Assembly (NCBI RefSeq): GCF_013177655.1
Contig: NZ_CP035946.1
Coordinates: 1-64,000, forward strand
DNA: 64,000 nucleotides
Direction of reading: 5' to 3'
From: Campylobacter canadensis
GTDB lineage: Bacteria > Campylobacterota > Campylobacteria > Campylobacterales > Campylobacteraceae
Shown here: piece after piece, positions 1 through 11,482 of the stretch
Numbering within the stretch: position 1 is the first letter of the stretch
Layout: each line of letters opens with the position of its first letter
Notes under the pieces: model-generated
The model's input: only the letters and a program-made list of their open reading frames with translations
The model's database searches: none
Told to the model about the DNA's origin: nothing
Translations under genes and position numbers: made by a program

Positions 1-1332
1 ATGGATTTTATAAATGAATTATTAAAAAAAGTAAAAGAAGAAATAGGAGAAAATAATTATAAAAACTATTTTGAAAATATAGAATTTGATAAAGAACAAA
101 ATGATATTTTATATTTTAAAGTACCAAATCAATTTTTAGCAAAACATATTCAAACAAAATATTCATCAATAATAGAAAATATTTTAAAAAACATAACAGA
201 AAAAAAGTATAAAATTTCTTTTTTTGAAAAAAAACAAAATACAAAAAGACTAAATTTAAAAGAAAAAGAATTAAATAAAAACTTAAAAGAAATAATCCAT
301 TCTTTAAATCCATCTTATACTTTTGATAATTTTATAATTGGAGAAAGTAATAAATTTACATATCAAGCTTGTAAAAATTCAACTTTAGAAAAAAATTTTG
401 GTAAATCTTTTAACCCTATTTTTATTTATTCTAAAACAGGTTTAGGTAAAACTCATTTACTTCAAGCTTGTGGTCATGAATGTTTAGAACTTGGTAAAAA
501 AGTAATTTATAAAACAGCAAAAGATTTTATGAAAGATTATCAAACAGCTTTATTAAATAATAAATTTGAAAGTTTTAATAACGACTATAAAGACTGCAAT
601 TTATTATTAATTGATGATATACAATTTTTAGGAAATACAGAAAAAATTCAAGAAGAATTCTTTCATATTTTTAATGATATTATTCAAAAAAATGGGCAAA
701 TAATTATGACTTCTGATGTTGCTCCAAAAGATTTAAATGGTATTGAAGATAGATTAAAATCAAGATTTTCTAATGGAATAATAGCAAATATTAGTGTGCC
801 TGATTTAGATACAAGAAAGGCAATTATTAAGAAAAAATGTGAAGTTCATGAAATAGATTTAAATAATGAAATTTTAAATACAATTGCAAATTATATAGGA
901 GAAAGTATTAGAGAAATAGAAGGCATAATAACAAGAATTAATGCAATGAAATTACTTTCTGGTCAAATGATAACCTTAGAATTAGTAAAAAATCTAATAA
1001 AAGAATATATAAATGAAGAAAAGCAAAATATAGATATTGATGATATCTTTCAAATGATTAGCAAAGAATTTAATATAAAAATATCTGAAATAAAATCAAA
1101 TTCTAAAAAGCAAGAAATTGTAAAAGCAAAAAGAATAGTAATATATTTAGCTAAAGAATTAATTTCAAATTCAACAACAGAATTAGCTAAAAATTTTCAA
1201 ATGAAAGACCATAGTTCAATATCTCATAATATTAAAAAAACCCAAGAATTAATAAAAAAAGATAATGAATTTAAAAACTTAATAGAAAATATAAAAAATA
1301 AGATAATTAATCTAAAAAGTAAAGATTTTTAA
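1..1332 (+). CDS. dnaA: Chromosomal replication initiator DnaA
   Basis: Replication initiator that binds DnaA boxes and melts the origin; 443 residues, close to the family norm. Domain I spans about residues 1-75, a short linker follows, the AAA+ domain covers about 105-330 and the helix-turn-helix domain IV about 345-443. Walker A reads SKTGLGKTH at 144-152, Walker B LLLIDD at 201-206, the arginine-finger region RLKSRF at 251-256, and the DNA-binding signature KDHSSISHN at 402-410. Oddity: the first glycine of the P-loop (GxxxxGKT) is a serine, S144. The sequence is clearly diverged from what I recall of C. jejuni DnaA. The window begins at its ATG, so its promoter and RBS are not visible. 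dnaN follows after 34 bp. Confidence 0.97.
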   Translation: MDFINELLKKVKEEIGENNYKNYFENIEFDKEQNDILYFKVPNQFLAKHIQTKYSSIIENILKNITEKKYKISFFEKKQNTKRLNLKEKELNKNLKEIIHSLNPSYTFDNFIIGESNKFTYQACKNSTLEKNFGKSFNPIFIYSKTGLGKTHLLQACGHECLELGKKVIYKTAKDFMKDYQTALLNNKFESFNNDYKDCNLLLIDDIQFLGNTEKIQEEFFHIFNDIIQKNGQIIMTSDVAPKDLNGIEDRLKSRFSNGIIANISVPDLDTRKAIIKKKCEVHEIDLNNEILNTIANYIGESIREIEGIITRINAMKLLSGQMITLELVKNLIKEYINEEKQNIDIDDIFQMISKEFNIKISEIKSNSKKQEIVKAKRIVIYLAKELISNSTTELAKNFQMKDHSSISHNIKKTQELIKKDNEFKNLIENIKNKIINLKSKDF

Positions 1333-1366
1333 ATATAATTATTCAAATAACAAGTAAAGGATTAAA

Positions 1367-2455
1367 ATGAAATTATTAATTGACAGAAAAAAAGTAGAAA
1401 ATATTATTTCAATTCTTACAAATTATGTTGAAAAAAAAGATTTAACAAGTATAAATTCAAATATTCAAATTAAAACTTTAGATGATTCATTATTACTAAG
1501 AGCTAGTGATACAGAAATTGGAATAGAATATAAAATTAAAGATTGTCAAATAATTGAAAATGGAGAAATTTTTATAAATCCAAAACAATTTAATGATATT
1601 TTAAAAGTTCTTAAAAATGATGTTTTAATTAAAATTGAAAAAGATAACAACTGTATAAATATAACTCAAGAAAAAACTAATTTTACCTTAGCACTTTTTC
1701 AAGAAGATAGACAATTTAATTTTATAGAAAATGAAAATAATAAAAGTGAAATTAAATTAAGCAATAGTGAATTTAGCAAAGGTATTAAAATGGTAAATAA
1801 TGCTATTGATAATAGTTCTTTGTCAATGCAATTTAATTGTTGTTATATTGAAATTGCTAAGGATAAATGTTCTTTTGTAGGTTCTGATACAAAAAGATTA
1901 AATGTTTTTGATATTTATGTAAATAATAATGAAGAAAGTAAAATTATAATTACAAAAAGAGCTGTTAGTGAAATATCAAAATTATTAAATGAAAATGTAA
2001 AATTTTATAAAAATAATGATTATTTTATAATTGAAAATGATAATTTTAAATTCTTTACAAAAAATATTAATTTAGATTTTTTAAGATATAAAGAAATTTT
2101 ACCACCTCAAGAAGCATCAATTAAAGTTAGTTTAAATACTAAACAAATATTAAATGAATTAAAAAAATTAAATGTAGTTTCAAGTAGGGCAAATATTGTT
2201 TTTGATAATAATAAAATTATTTTTTCTTCAATTAAAGAAATAAATCAATTAAGTCAAAGTTCAGTAAAAACTGAAATTGAAAATAATATAAATATTAATA
2301 ATAATTTTGAAATTAATATTACAAATAAACATATAATTGATTATTTAAATGAAAATGATGAAGAAAATTTTGTTATTGAATATTTTGCTCAAAATAGCCC
2401 AATTATTTTAAAATCAACAAACTATTACGCTTTAATAGCAGTAAATAAAAATTAA
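1367..2455 (+). CDS. dnaN: DNA polymerase III beta sliding clamp
   Basis: Ring-shaped processivity clamp that tethers DNA polymerase III to DNA; 362 residues, about the family length for three repeated clamp domains. Recognised from the N-terminal pattern MKLLIDRKKVENIISIL, the segment SDTKRLNVFDI in the second domain, and its invariant position between dnaA and gyrB. An AAAGGA Shine-Dalgarno lies just upstream of the ATG. The dnaA-dnaN gap is only 34 bp, so it cannot hold the cluster of DnaA boxes that forms an origin. It is very AT-rich in codon use, like dnaA. Confidence 0.95.
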   Translation: MKLLIDRKKVENIISILTNYVEKKDLTSINSNIQIKTLDDSLLLRASDTEIGIEYKIKDCQIIENGEIFINPKQFNDILKVLKNDVLIKIEKDNNCINITQEKTNFTLALFQEDRQFNFIENENNKSEIKLSNSEFSKGIKMVNNAIDNSSLSMQFNCCYIEIAKDKCSFVGSDTKRLNVFDIYVNNNEESKIIITKRAVSEISKLLNENVKFYKNNDYFIIENDNFKFFTKNINLDFLRYKEILPPQEASIKVSLNTKQILNELKKLNVVSSRANIVFDNNKIIFSSIKEINQLSQSSVKTEIENNININNNFEINITNKHIIDYLNENDEENFVIEYFAQNSPIILKSTNYYALIAVNKN

Positions 2456-2461
2456 GGATAA

Positions 2462-4780
<2,319 letters not shown>

Positions 4781-4784
4781 ATAT

Positions 4785-6119
4785 ATGAAGACAATTAAAA
4801 AAATTGAAAATAGAAAAAAAATAGATGTTGCATTAAAATTTATAATTCCGATTTTATTATTATTTTTTATATTCATCTATTTTTTTAACAAATCAGAAAA
4901 TAATATAAGTGATAAGAGTATTTTTTTCTCTTTAATAGCAATATTTTTTTATTTTTATTATTTTATTTTTGTAATTTATAAAGAAGCAAGACAAAATGTT
5001 GTTGATGAAAGAACAGGCTGTTTATTAAAAGCTGAATTTGAAAAGCAAATACCAAAATATGAAAATTTATTATTTTTTACAATTTTGAATTTAAATGAAT
5101 TAAAAATTAGATATGGTTTTGAAAAGATTGATTTTTTAATATCAAAAATTGTTGAAAAATTTGATGCTTTAAACGATGAAATAATAATAGGTAGAATTAC
5201 AACAAATGATTTTATGATTTTGTCTAATTTAAATCAAAAAATCTTGCAACACGAAAGTAAAAAGATTTTTTTAGAAATAAAAAGAAATAGAATAGATGAT
5301 ATTGATTTTAACATTGAATATTCAATTATTAAAGCTAATAGTGATTTTTCATCTTTGTATTTAGATGCACAAAATAAATTACAAAATTCTATTGATACAA
5401 AAACAGAAAATCTTTATGCAACAAGCATTATGCAAGCTATAAAAGATAATAAATATATCTTTAAAATACAAGAATTAAAAGGCAATGAAAAAATTTATTA
5501 TTTAAATTATAAACTTGAATATGATTATCCTAGCAAAATTAATCAAAGCCAAATTGAAGATATTATTATTAAAAATAATTTAGAATTTTTATATTATAAA
5601 AATCTTTTTGAAACTTTAATTAATACTTATGATTTTAAAAATAGACTTATTATAAAAATTAATCCAGATTTTATAAGAAATATGAGTTTTTTATTTTTTA
5701 TGAAAAATTTTATTGAAAATAATGAAATTATTAAAAATAAAATTATTTTTGAATTTTATGAAAATACTATTTATTATAATATTTCAAGATTTGATGAAAT
5801 AATAAAAGAATTTAAAAAATTAGGCATTTCTTTTTCTTTAAATCGCATTGGAAGTTCAAGTTCTTTTGAATATTTAAAGAAATTTGATATTGAATTTGGA
5901 GTTTTTGATATTGAACTTACAAAAAGTCTAAATAACGAAAAAATAGTTTCAATATACAAACAATTATTACAATTATGTAAGCTTATTAATATTAAAACAG
6001 TGATTAGATTTGTAGATAATCAAAAGACTAAAGATAAAATTAGTGAATTTAATTTTGATTTTTTTCAAGGTGATATGTATTACAAAGAAGAAATTTTAGA
6101 AAGAAAGGAAAATAAATGA
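4785..6119 (+). CDS. Degenerate membrane GGDEF/EAL-type protein
   Basis: 444 residues. Two N-terminal membrane segments (about 18-34 and 45-65) are separated by a short polar loop. A GGDEF-like region then starts at DERTGCLLKAEF, and an EAL-like region follows in the C-terminal half. EAL landmarks are recognisable but eroded: EFYENT where EITE is expected, NRIGSSSSFEYL where DDFGTGYSSL is expected, FDIELTKS for KIDxxF, and FFQGDMYY for the QGY/F motif. No intact GG(D/E)EF or EAL catalytic set is visible, so an enzymatic role in c-di-GMP turnover is unlikely. It could be a binding or scaffold protein. It starts 4 bp after gyrB without an obvious Shine-Dalgarno, suggesting coupling, and its stop overlaps the queF start. 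Confidence 0.65.
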   Translation: MKTIKKIENRKKIDVALKFIIPILLLFFIFIYFFNKSENNISDKSIFFSLIAIFFYFYYFIFVIYKEARQNVVDERTGCLLKAEFEKQIPKYENLLFFTILNLNELKIRYGFEKIDFLISKIVEKFDALNDEIIIGRITTNDFMILSNLNQKILQHESKKIFLEIKRNRIDDIDFNIEYSIIKANSDFSSLYLDAQNKLQNSIDTKTENLYATSIMQAIKDNKYIFKIQELKGNEKIYYLNYKLEYDYPSKINQSQIEDIIIKNNLEFLYYKNLFETLINTYDFKNRLIIKINPDFIRNMSFLFFMKNFIENNEIIKNKIIFEFYENTIYYNISRFDEIIKEFKKLGISFSLNRIGSSSSFEYLKKFDIEFGVFDIELTKSLNNEKIVSIYKQLLQLCKLINIKTVIRFVDNQKTKDKISEFNFDFFQGDMYYKEEILERKENK

Positions 6120-6538
6120 AATACGGTGAAAAAGAAATAAAAAAAATAAAGGGTAAAAAGCTTGAAAGATGGGAAAATAAGCAAAAAAACGATTATGTTA
6201 TAAAAATTACTTTACCTGAATTTGCTTGTTTATGTCCTAGAAGTGGATATCCTGATTTTGCTACTTTATATTTAGAATATATTCCAAATAAGTGGGTAGT
6301 TGAGCTTAAAGCAATTAAACTTTATATTAATTCATTTTATAATAAAAATATAAGCCACGAAGATAGTATAAATAAAATTTATCGCACTTTAAAAAAGCGT
6401 TTAAAACCAAAATATATAAAATTAGTAGGTGATTTTAACCCTCGTGGAAATGTACATACTGTGATTGAATGTTGTTCTGATAATGAAATAAAAGAAAGTA
6501 AAAAAGAAAAGAAAGAAAAAAATAAAAAGGATAAATAA
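6116..6538 (+). CDS. queF: NADPH-dependent preQ0 reductase QueF
   Basis: Reduces 7-cyano-7-deazaguanine (preQ0) to preQ1 in the queuosine tRNA-modification pathway. It is 140 residues, the short unimodular type. The motif LCPRSGYPDFA carries the predicted nucleophile C40, which forms the thioimide with the nitrile. VELKAIKLYINSF is the QueF signature, slightly altered from the usual VELKSLKLY, and HED is the following conserved patch. The ATG overlaps the previous stop (ATGA), and its own stop overlaps the next start by one base, so it is in a tight operon. The C-terminus is a lysine-rich tail. Confidence 0.93.
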   Translation: MKYGEKEIKKIKGKKLERWENKQKNDYVIKITLPEFACLCPRSGYPDFATLYLEYIPNKWVVELKAIKLYINSFYNKNISHEDSINKIYRTLKKRLKPKYIKLVGDFNPRGNVHTVIECCSDNEIKESKKEKKEKNKKDK

Positions 6539-7764
6539 TGATTAGTGCGGAGCTTGTTTTACATATTTTTAAGGCTGCTTCAATTTCAAGATGGAATGAT
6601 TTTGCAAGAATTAGTAATCTTGTAGAACTTGATAAACAAGCTCATAAAGCAGTAATTGCATATTTTTTAGCAAAGAGTGAAAAAAATATTGATATGAGAT
6701 TTTTACTTGATGCTATTGTGGTTGAGTTTATTTCTCGTGTAATTGTTACTGATATTCGTCCTGATGTTTTAAATGAAATTAAAAAAACAAAGCAAAAAGA
6801 ATTAAATCATTGGATTATAAAACAATTTGAAAATATGAAAACTTCTAAGGAATTTTCTGATATTTTTAAAAATTATTATTTAGATACAAGTCATGAAAGA
6901 GAAAAATTTATTTTAAAAGCAGCTGGCTTTTTATCAACTAAATATGAGTTTAATTTTATTTATCCAAATGTAAGTAATTATGAAGAAATTAAAAACAAAT
7001 TAGATGAAGAATTAGAAGATTATTTAGAAATTTTAGCAGTACAAAAAATTGCTTTAAATCAAAAATTAGCAAAGGTAATTGATTTAAGCGGTAGATTAAG
7101 ATTTCAAAAAAGATGGGCGCAAACTCCAAGAATTCCTGAAACAAGTGTTTTAGGACATATGCTTGTGGTTGCAATTTTAAGTTATTTTTATTGCTTAAAA
7201 ATAAAAGCTTGTGATGAAAGAATAATAAATAATTTCTTTTGTGCTTTATTTCACGATTTGCCTGAAAGTCTTACAAGAGATATAATTACTCCTGTAAAAT
7301 ATGGAGTTCAGGGTTTAGATGAAATTTTAAGCGATTATGAAGTAAAATTAATTGATGAAAAAATTTTACCAAATGTACCTTATGCTTTACAAAAAGAATT
7401 TTCATATTTATTAGGTTTATATAACGATGAAAATAAAATTAAAAAGAATGAATTTACTAATAGAATTTTAGTGGATAATGAAATAAAAATTAATATAGAT
7501 TTAGATAAATATAATGAAAATAAATATATGGCTATTGATGGAAAGGTTTTAAAAGCTTGTGATAAAACAGCAGCATTTTTAGAAGCTTTAATATCAATTT
7601 ATTATGGTGTAAAATCAAAAGATTTACTAGATGGAATAAATAAAATAAAAGATTCATTTTTGCAAAATCAAGTTATAGGAAATATTAATTTTTATGATTT
7701 AATTTGTGGATTTGAAAATTATTTTTTAGACCCAAGCCAAGACACTTGCGGCACACAAAGTTAA
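6538..7764 (+). CDS. HD-domain phosphohydrolase-like protein
   Basis: 408 residues. The central part has the pattern of a metal-dependent HD hydrolase related to YfbR: a histidine in ETSVLGHM, then FHDLPESLTRDIITPVK with the HD pair, and a later aspartate in KACDKTAAFLEAL. The N-terminal third (NDFARISNLVELDKQAH) looks like a related helical module. The substrate is unknown; family members often hydrolyse nucleoside monophosphates or (d)NTPs. Its start overlaps the queF stop. The last eleven codons (DPSQDTCGTQS) run antisense into the SRP RNA gene, so the C-terminal tail is shared with RNA-coding sequence and is unlikely to be conserved for protein function. Confidence 0.75.
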   Translation: MISAELVLHIFKAASISRWNDFARISNLVELDKQAHKAVIAYFLAKSEKNIDMRFLLDAIVVEFISRVIVTDIRPDVLNEIKKTKQKELNHWIIKQFENMKTSKEFSDIFKNYYLDTSHEREKFILKAAGFLSTKYEFNFIYPNVSNYEEIKNKLDEELEDYLEILAVQKIALNQKLAKVIDLSGRLRFQKRWAQTPRIPETSVLGHMLVVAILSYFYCLKIKACDERIINNFFCALFHDLPESLTRDIITPVKYGVQGLDEILSDYEVKLIDEKILPNVPYALQKEFSYLLGLYNDENKIKKNEFTNRILVDNEIKINIDLDKYNENKYMAIDGKVLKACDKTAAFLEALISIYYGVKSKDLLDGINKIKDSFLQNQVIGNINFYDLICGFENYFLDPSQDTCGTQS

Positions 7765-7832
7765 AAAGTGCTCTGCTATGTTCCCATCCTGAAGCTCTGC
7801 TTTTTAATTCATTGCACAAGGCTTGACTTGAG
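7731..7832 (-). ncRNA. ffs: SRP RNA (4.5S-type), minus strand
   Basis: Read on the minus strand, 7792-7772 gives TCAGGATGGGAACATAGCAGA. This has the hallmarks of SRP domain IV: CAGG and AGCA form the symmetric internal loop and a GGAA tetraloop caps the hairpin. The flanks pair as one long helix: CTCAAGTCAAG at the 5' end (from 7832) matches CTTGGCTTGGG at the 3' end (to 7731) with G-U pairs, and the interior continues through AATTAAAAAGC. The length is about 102 nt, as for small bacterial SRP RNAs without an Alu domain. It would bind Ffh for co-translational targeting of membrane proteins. The ends are estimated from pairing. It overlaps the 3' end of the HD gene by about 34 bp, antisense. 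Confidence 0.9.
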
Positions 7833-7864
7833 AAAAAATATTTTAAATAATAAAGGTTAATAAC

Positions 7865-8290
7865 TTGAATTTTTTTTACAAATTTATTACAAATTTAAGA
7901 AATGCGTTTTCAACTACAAATAATTCTTTAAATTTTAGAGCAAAATTATTTGCATGTATGATTTTAGTTTTAAAAGAACCTAAAAATGAAATTTATTTAA
8001 TCTTAAAACAATTATGTAAAGAAATTTATTCAAAAAAAATAAGACAAGAAATGTTATATTATACAACATTGCAATATATAAATATGAATAAAAATGACCC
8101 TTTAGCAGTGGATAAATTACTAAAGGATTTAAGTAAAAATTATTTAAAAATACCAAAATATAGAGCAAAACTTAATTTTGTAAGATTAGAAAAAATGGTT
8201 TTAAAAAAAAATATAAAGGAAAATGAAAGCGAAATTGAAGATTATGGGCAAATTCGTGTAATTGAATTTATAAAAAAAGAAATAATTTAG
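7865..8290 (+). CDS. Hypothetical protein, TTG start
   Basis: 141 residues, not recognised. The start is a TTG with AAAGG about 8 bases upstream. No good ATG lies early in the frame. The protein is basic and predicted mostly helical, with a moderately hydrophobic stretch around residues 28-45 (KLFACMILVLK) but no convincing signal peptide or membrane span. It sits between the SRP RNA gene, transcribed the other way, and pyrG, with 47 bp to the pyrG start, so it probably shares the pyrG-recJ transcript. Codon use matches its neighbours. Confidence 0.7.
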   Translation: MNFFYKFITNLRNAFSTTNNSLNFRAKLFACMILVLKEPKNEIYLILKQLCKEIYSKKIRQEMLYYTTLQYINMNKNDPLAVDKLLKDLSKNYLKIPKYRAKLNFVRLEKMVLKKNIKENESEIEDYGQIRVIEFIKKEII

Positions 8291-8337
8291 GTTTATTTAT
8301 GCAAAATAAACTAAAATTAAAAAAACAAAGGATTAAA

Positions 8338-9930
8338 ATGGCTAAATTTATATTTATTACTGGTGGTGTTTTATCTTCTTTAGGAAAAGGTATTGCAGCA
8401 GCTTCTATTGCTAATTTATTAAAAGAAAGCGGACTTAAGGTTAATATTTTAAAAGCTGACCCTTATATAAATGTTGACCCAGGTACTATGAGTCCGCTTG
8501 AGCACGGAGAAGTATTTGTAACCGATGATGGAGCAGAAACTGACCTTGATTTAGGACATTATGAAAGATTTTTAGATGAAAATCTTAAACAAGTTAATAA
8601 TTTTACAACAGGAAAGGTCTATCAAAGTGTAATTGAAAAAGAACGCCGTGGAGAATATCTTGGTCAAACAATTCAAGTAATTCCACACATAGTTGGTGAA
8701 ATTGCACAAAGAATGGAAAATGCTGCTTTAAATCAAGATGTTTTAATAGTAGAAATTGGTGGTACAGTTGGAGATATTGAAGGTTTACCATTTTTAGAAG
8801 CAATTAGGTCATTAGGATTAAAATATGGAAAACAAAATACCTTTTTTGCACATTTAACCTTAGTTCCATTTATAAAGGTTGCAGGAGAATTAAAAACTAA
8901 GCCAACTCAACATTCAGTAGGAGAATTACGCCGCATAGGAATTAGTCCTGATATGATTATTGCTAGAAGTGAAATTGCATTAGGTGAAGAAATAAAAGAA
9001 AAAATTGCTAGAAGTTGTGGAGTTGAGATTGATTGTGTTATTGAAAGTATTGATGCACAAAGTATTTATCAAATTCCGCTTAAATTTAATGAACAAAATA
9101 TACTTTTACCTATTGCAAAACATTTAAATTTAAAGCTTAAAAATCCAAATTTAAAAAATTATGAAAATTTAGTAGAAAAAATAATTAATCCAAGTAAAAA
9201 AACAAAAATTGCCTTTGTTGGAAAATATATTGGCTTAAAAGAAAGTTATAAATCTTTAACAGAAGCTATTATTCACGCTGGTGCAAACCTTGATACAAAG
9301 GTAGAAATAAAGTGGATTGATAGCGAAGAAATTACAATTGATGATTTACAAGATTGTAGTGGAATTTTAGTTCCTGGTGGTTTTGGAAGTAGGGGAATTG
9401 ATGGTAAATTATTAGCAATAAAATACGCAAGAGAAAATAATATTCCTTTTTTAGGAATTTGTTTAGGAATGCAGCTTAGTTTGATTGAATTTTCACGCAA
9501 TGTTTTAAATATTCAAGATGCAAATTCAAGTGAATTTGATGAAAAAGCTGATACGATTTATTTAATTGATAATTTTATAAATCAAAATGGAAATCAACAA
9601 ATAAGAACTATAAAAACTCCATTAGGTGGTACTTTAAGACTTGGTGCTTATGCTTGCAATATCAAAAAAGGCTCTTTATTGCATAAAATTTATAATAGTG
9701 ATTTAATTTATGAAAGACATCGCCACAGATACGAAGCAAATCCAAAATATCGTGAATTATACGAAAAAAATGGGTTAATTATTAGCGGTGAGAGTAATGG
9801 ACTTATTGAATGTATTGAAAATACTAATAATGATTTTTTTGTTGCTGTTCAATATCATCCTGAATTTACATCAAGACTTAAAAAGCCTAATCCTGTAATT
9901 TTATCCTTTATTGAAAAATGCGTAAAATAA
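8338..9930 (+). CDS. pyrG: CTP synthase
   Basis: Makes CTP from UTP, ATP and glutamine; 530 residues from the chosen start. The open frame extends 39 bp further up to 8299, but the ATG at 8338 has AAAGGA in front and gives the family N-terminus MAKFIFITGGVLSSLGKG. The synthetase domain shows DPYINVDPGTMSPLEHGEV and EIGGTVGDIEG. The C-terminal class I glutamine amidotransferase domain shows GICLGMQ with the catalytic cysteine, and HPEF with the catalytic histidine. The 3' end overlaps recJ by 13 bp, as in the pyrG-recJ pair I recall for C. jejuni. Confidence 0.97.
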   Translation: MAKFIFITGGVLSSLGKGIAAASIANLLKESGLKVNILKADPYINVDPGTMSPLEHGEVFVTDDGAETDLDLGHYERFLDENLKQVNNFTTGKVYQSVIEKERRGEYLGQTIQVIPHIVGEIAQRMENAALNQDVLIVEIGGTVGDIEGLPFLEAIRSLGLKYGKQNTFFAHLTLVPFIKVAGELKTKPTQHSVGELRRIGISPDMIIARSEIALGEEIKEKIARSCGVEIDCVIESIDAQSIYQIPLKFNEQNILLPIAKHLNLKLKNPNLKNYENLVEKIINPSKKTKIAFVGKYIGLKESYKSLTEAIIHAGANLDTKVEIKWIDSEEITIDDLQDCSGILVPGGFGSRGIDGKLLAIKYARENNIPFLGICLGMQLSLIEFSRNVLNIQDANSSEFDEKADTIYLIDNFINQNGNQQIRTIKTPLGGTLRLGAYACNIKKGSLLHKIYNSDLIYERHRHRYEANPKYRELYEKNGLIISGESNGLIECIENTNNDFFVAVQYHPEFTSRLKKPNPVILSFIEKCVK

Positions 9931-11474
9931 ATAAAGCTGATATAAATAATTTATTAAGTCAAAGATTTAAAGATGATATTCATAATTGTCTAAAGACTAT
10001 TCCCCAGCCTGAAGTATTTAAAGATATGCAAAAGGCTACAAAAAGAATAGCACAGGCAATTAAAAATAACGAAAAAATCGCAGTAATTGGAGATTATGAT
10101 GTAGATGGCATAATCTCTAGCATTATTATGAGTGAATTTTTTGATAAAATTAATAAAAATATTATTATAAAAATTCCAAATCGTTTTTGTGATGGTTATG
10201 GAATTAATGAAAATATTGTAAGAGAAATTGATGCTAGTTTAATTATTACTGTTGATAATGGTATAACAGCCTTTGAAGCTGCAAATTTGTGTGAGAAATT
10301 AGGTAAAACTTTAATAATAACAGACCACCACGAGGCTTTAGAAGAATTACCAAATGCCTATGCAATTATAAATCCAAAGCAAAAAGATTGTGAATTTAAA
10401 AAATATGTAAATTGTGAAATTTGTGGCGCTCAAGTTGCTTGGTATTTATGCGTTGCATTAAAAAAAGAATTAAATTTAAATATTGATATGAGTGAATTTT
10501 TAGATATTTTAGCTATTGCTATTATATCTGATATGATGCCTTTACTTGATATAAATAGAAATTTAGTAAAAGTTGGTATGAATAAAATTAATAATTTAAA
10601 TAGACAAGCCTTTAAAATAATAGCAAATCATTATAAAAAACAAAATTTTACTTATGAAAATATATCTTTTATGATTGCACCTTTATTGAATTCTAGTGGA
10701 AGAATGGATGATGCTAGTATTTCATTTAATTTTTTAAAACATAAAAATTATGATGATGCTTATAATGAATTTTTAAAAATTCAGCAATTTAATACAGAAA
10801 GAAAAGAAGAAGAAATAAGAGGTTTTGAACAAGCAAAAGAATTTAATACAAATGATAATTTTATCGTTGCTTATTCAAATGATTGGCACAAAGGTGTTTT
10901 AGGGATTATTGCATCAAGATTAGCAAAAGAATTTAATAAACCATCATTTGTTTTTAATATTGAAAATAATGTAGCACAAGGAAGTGCAAGAAGTGTTGCA
11001 AATATTGATTTATTAGAGATTTTAAATGATGCTGAATATTTATTTGATAATTTTGGTGGGCATAAGGGTGCTTGTGGAATAAAAATTAAAGAAGAAAATA
11101 TAAAAGAATTTATAAAATATCTACAAAAAATAGATTTAAATTATGATTCATTTTGTAATACAAATAATGTTTTAGGTGAGTTGGAATTAAAAGAAATTGA
11201 TTATGAACTTATGAATATTTTAAATTTTTATGAACCTTATGGGCAAGCAAATGAAAAACCAGAATTTATTTTAAAAAATATATCTATATTTGATTCTATG
11301 CTTATAAATGAAAAACATTTAAAATGTAATATTAATAAGAACTGTGAGGCTATTTATTTTAACCATAATAATATTTATCCTAATGGAAGTAAAATTAATA
11401 TTCGTTTTACTTTAGGTATTAATAATTTTTATAAAATACCAAAAATACAATTAAATATTTTAGATATTTTCTAG
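9918..11474 (+). CDS. recJ: Single-stranded-DNA exonuclease RecJ
   Basis: 5'-3' single-strand exonuclease of recombination and repair, DHH phosphoesterase family; 518 residues. Motif I is GDYDVDGI, motif II VDNGIT, motif III TDHHE, and motif IV ISDMMPL. The DHHA1 part has NSSGRMDDA and GGHKGACG. It starts inside the end of pyrG (13 bp overlap), so translation is probably coupled. The next gene starts 8 bp after its stop. Confidence 0.95.
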   Translation: MRKINKADINNLLSQRFKDDIHNCLKTIPQPEVFKDMQKATKRIAQAIKNNEKIAVIGDYDVDGIISSIIMSEFFDKINKNIIIKIPNRFCDGYGINENIVREIDASLIITVDNGITAFEAANLCEKLGKTLIITDHHEALEELPNAYAIINPKQKDCEFKKYVNCEICGAQVAWYLCVALKKELNLNIDMSEFLDILAIAIISDMMPLLDINRNLVKVGMNKINNLNRQAFKIIANHYKKQNFTYENISFMIAPLLNSSGRMDDASISFNFLKHKNYDDAYNEFLKIQQFNTERKEEEIRGFEQAKEFNTNDNFIVAYSNDWHKGVLGIIASRLAKEFNKPSFVFNIENNVAQGSARSVANIDLLEILNDAEYLFDNFGGHKGACGIKIKEENIKEFIKYLQKIDLNYDSFCNTNNVLGELELKEIDYELMNILNFYEPYGQANEKPEFILKNISIFDSMLINEKHLKCNINKNCEAIYFNHNNIYPNGSKINIRFTLGINNFYKIPKIQLNILDIF

Positions 11475-11482
11475 GAAAAATT

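Noticed and set aside
1333-1366. Replication origin between dnaA and dnaN
   Set aside because: Only 34 bp with no DnaA-box cluster. The origin is more likely just upstream of the window or elsewhere.
4785-6119. LapD homologue controlling the giant adhesin
   Set aside because: There is no periplasmic LapD domain or HAMP; only a short loop lies between the two membrane segments.
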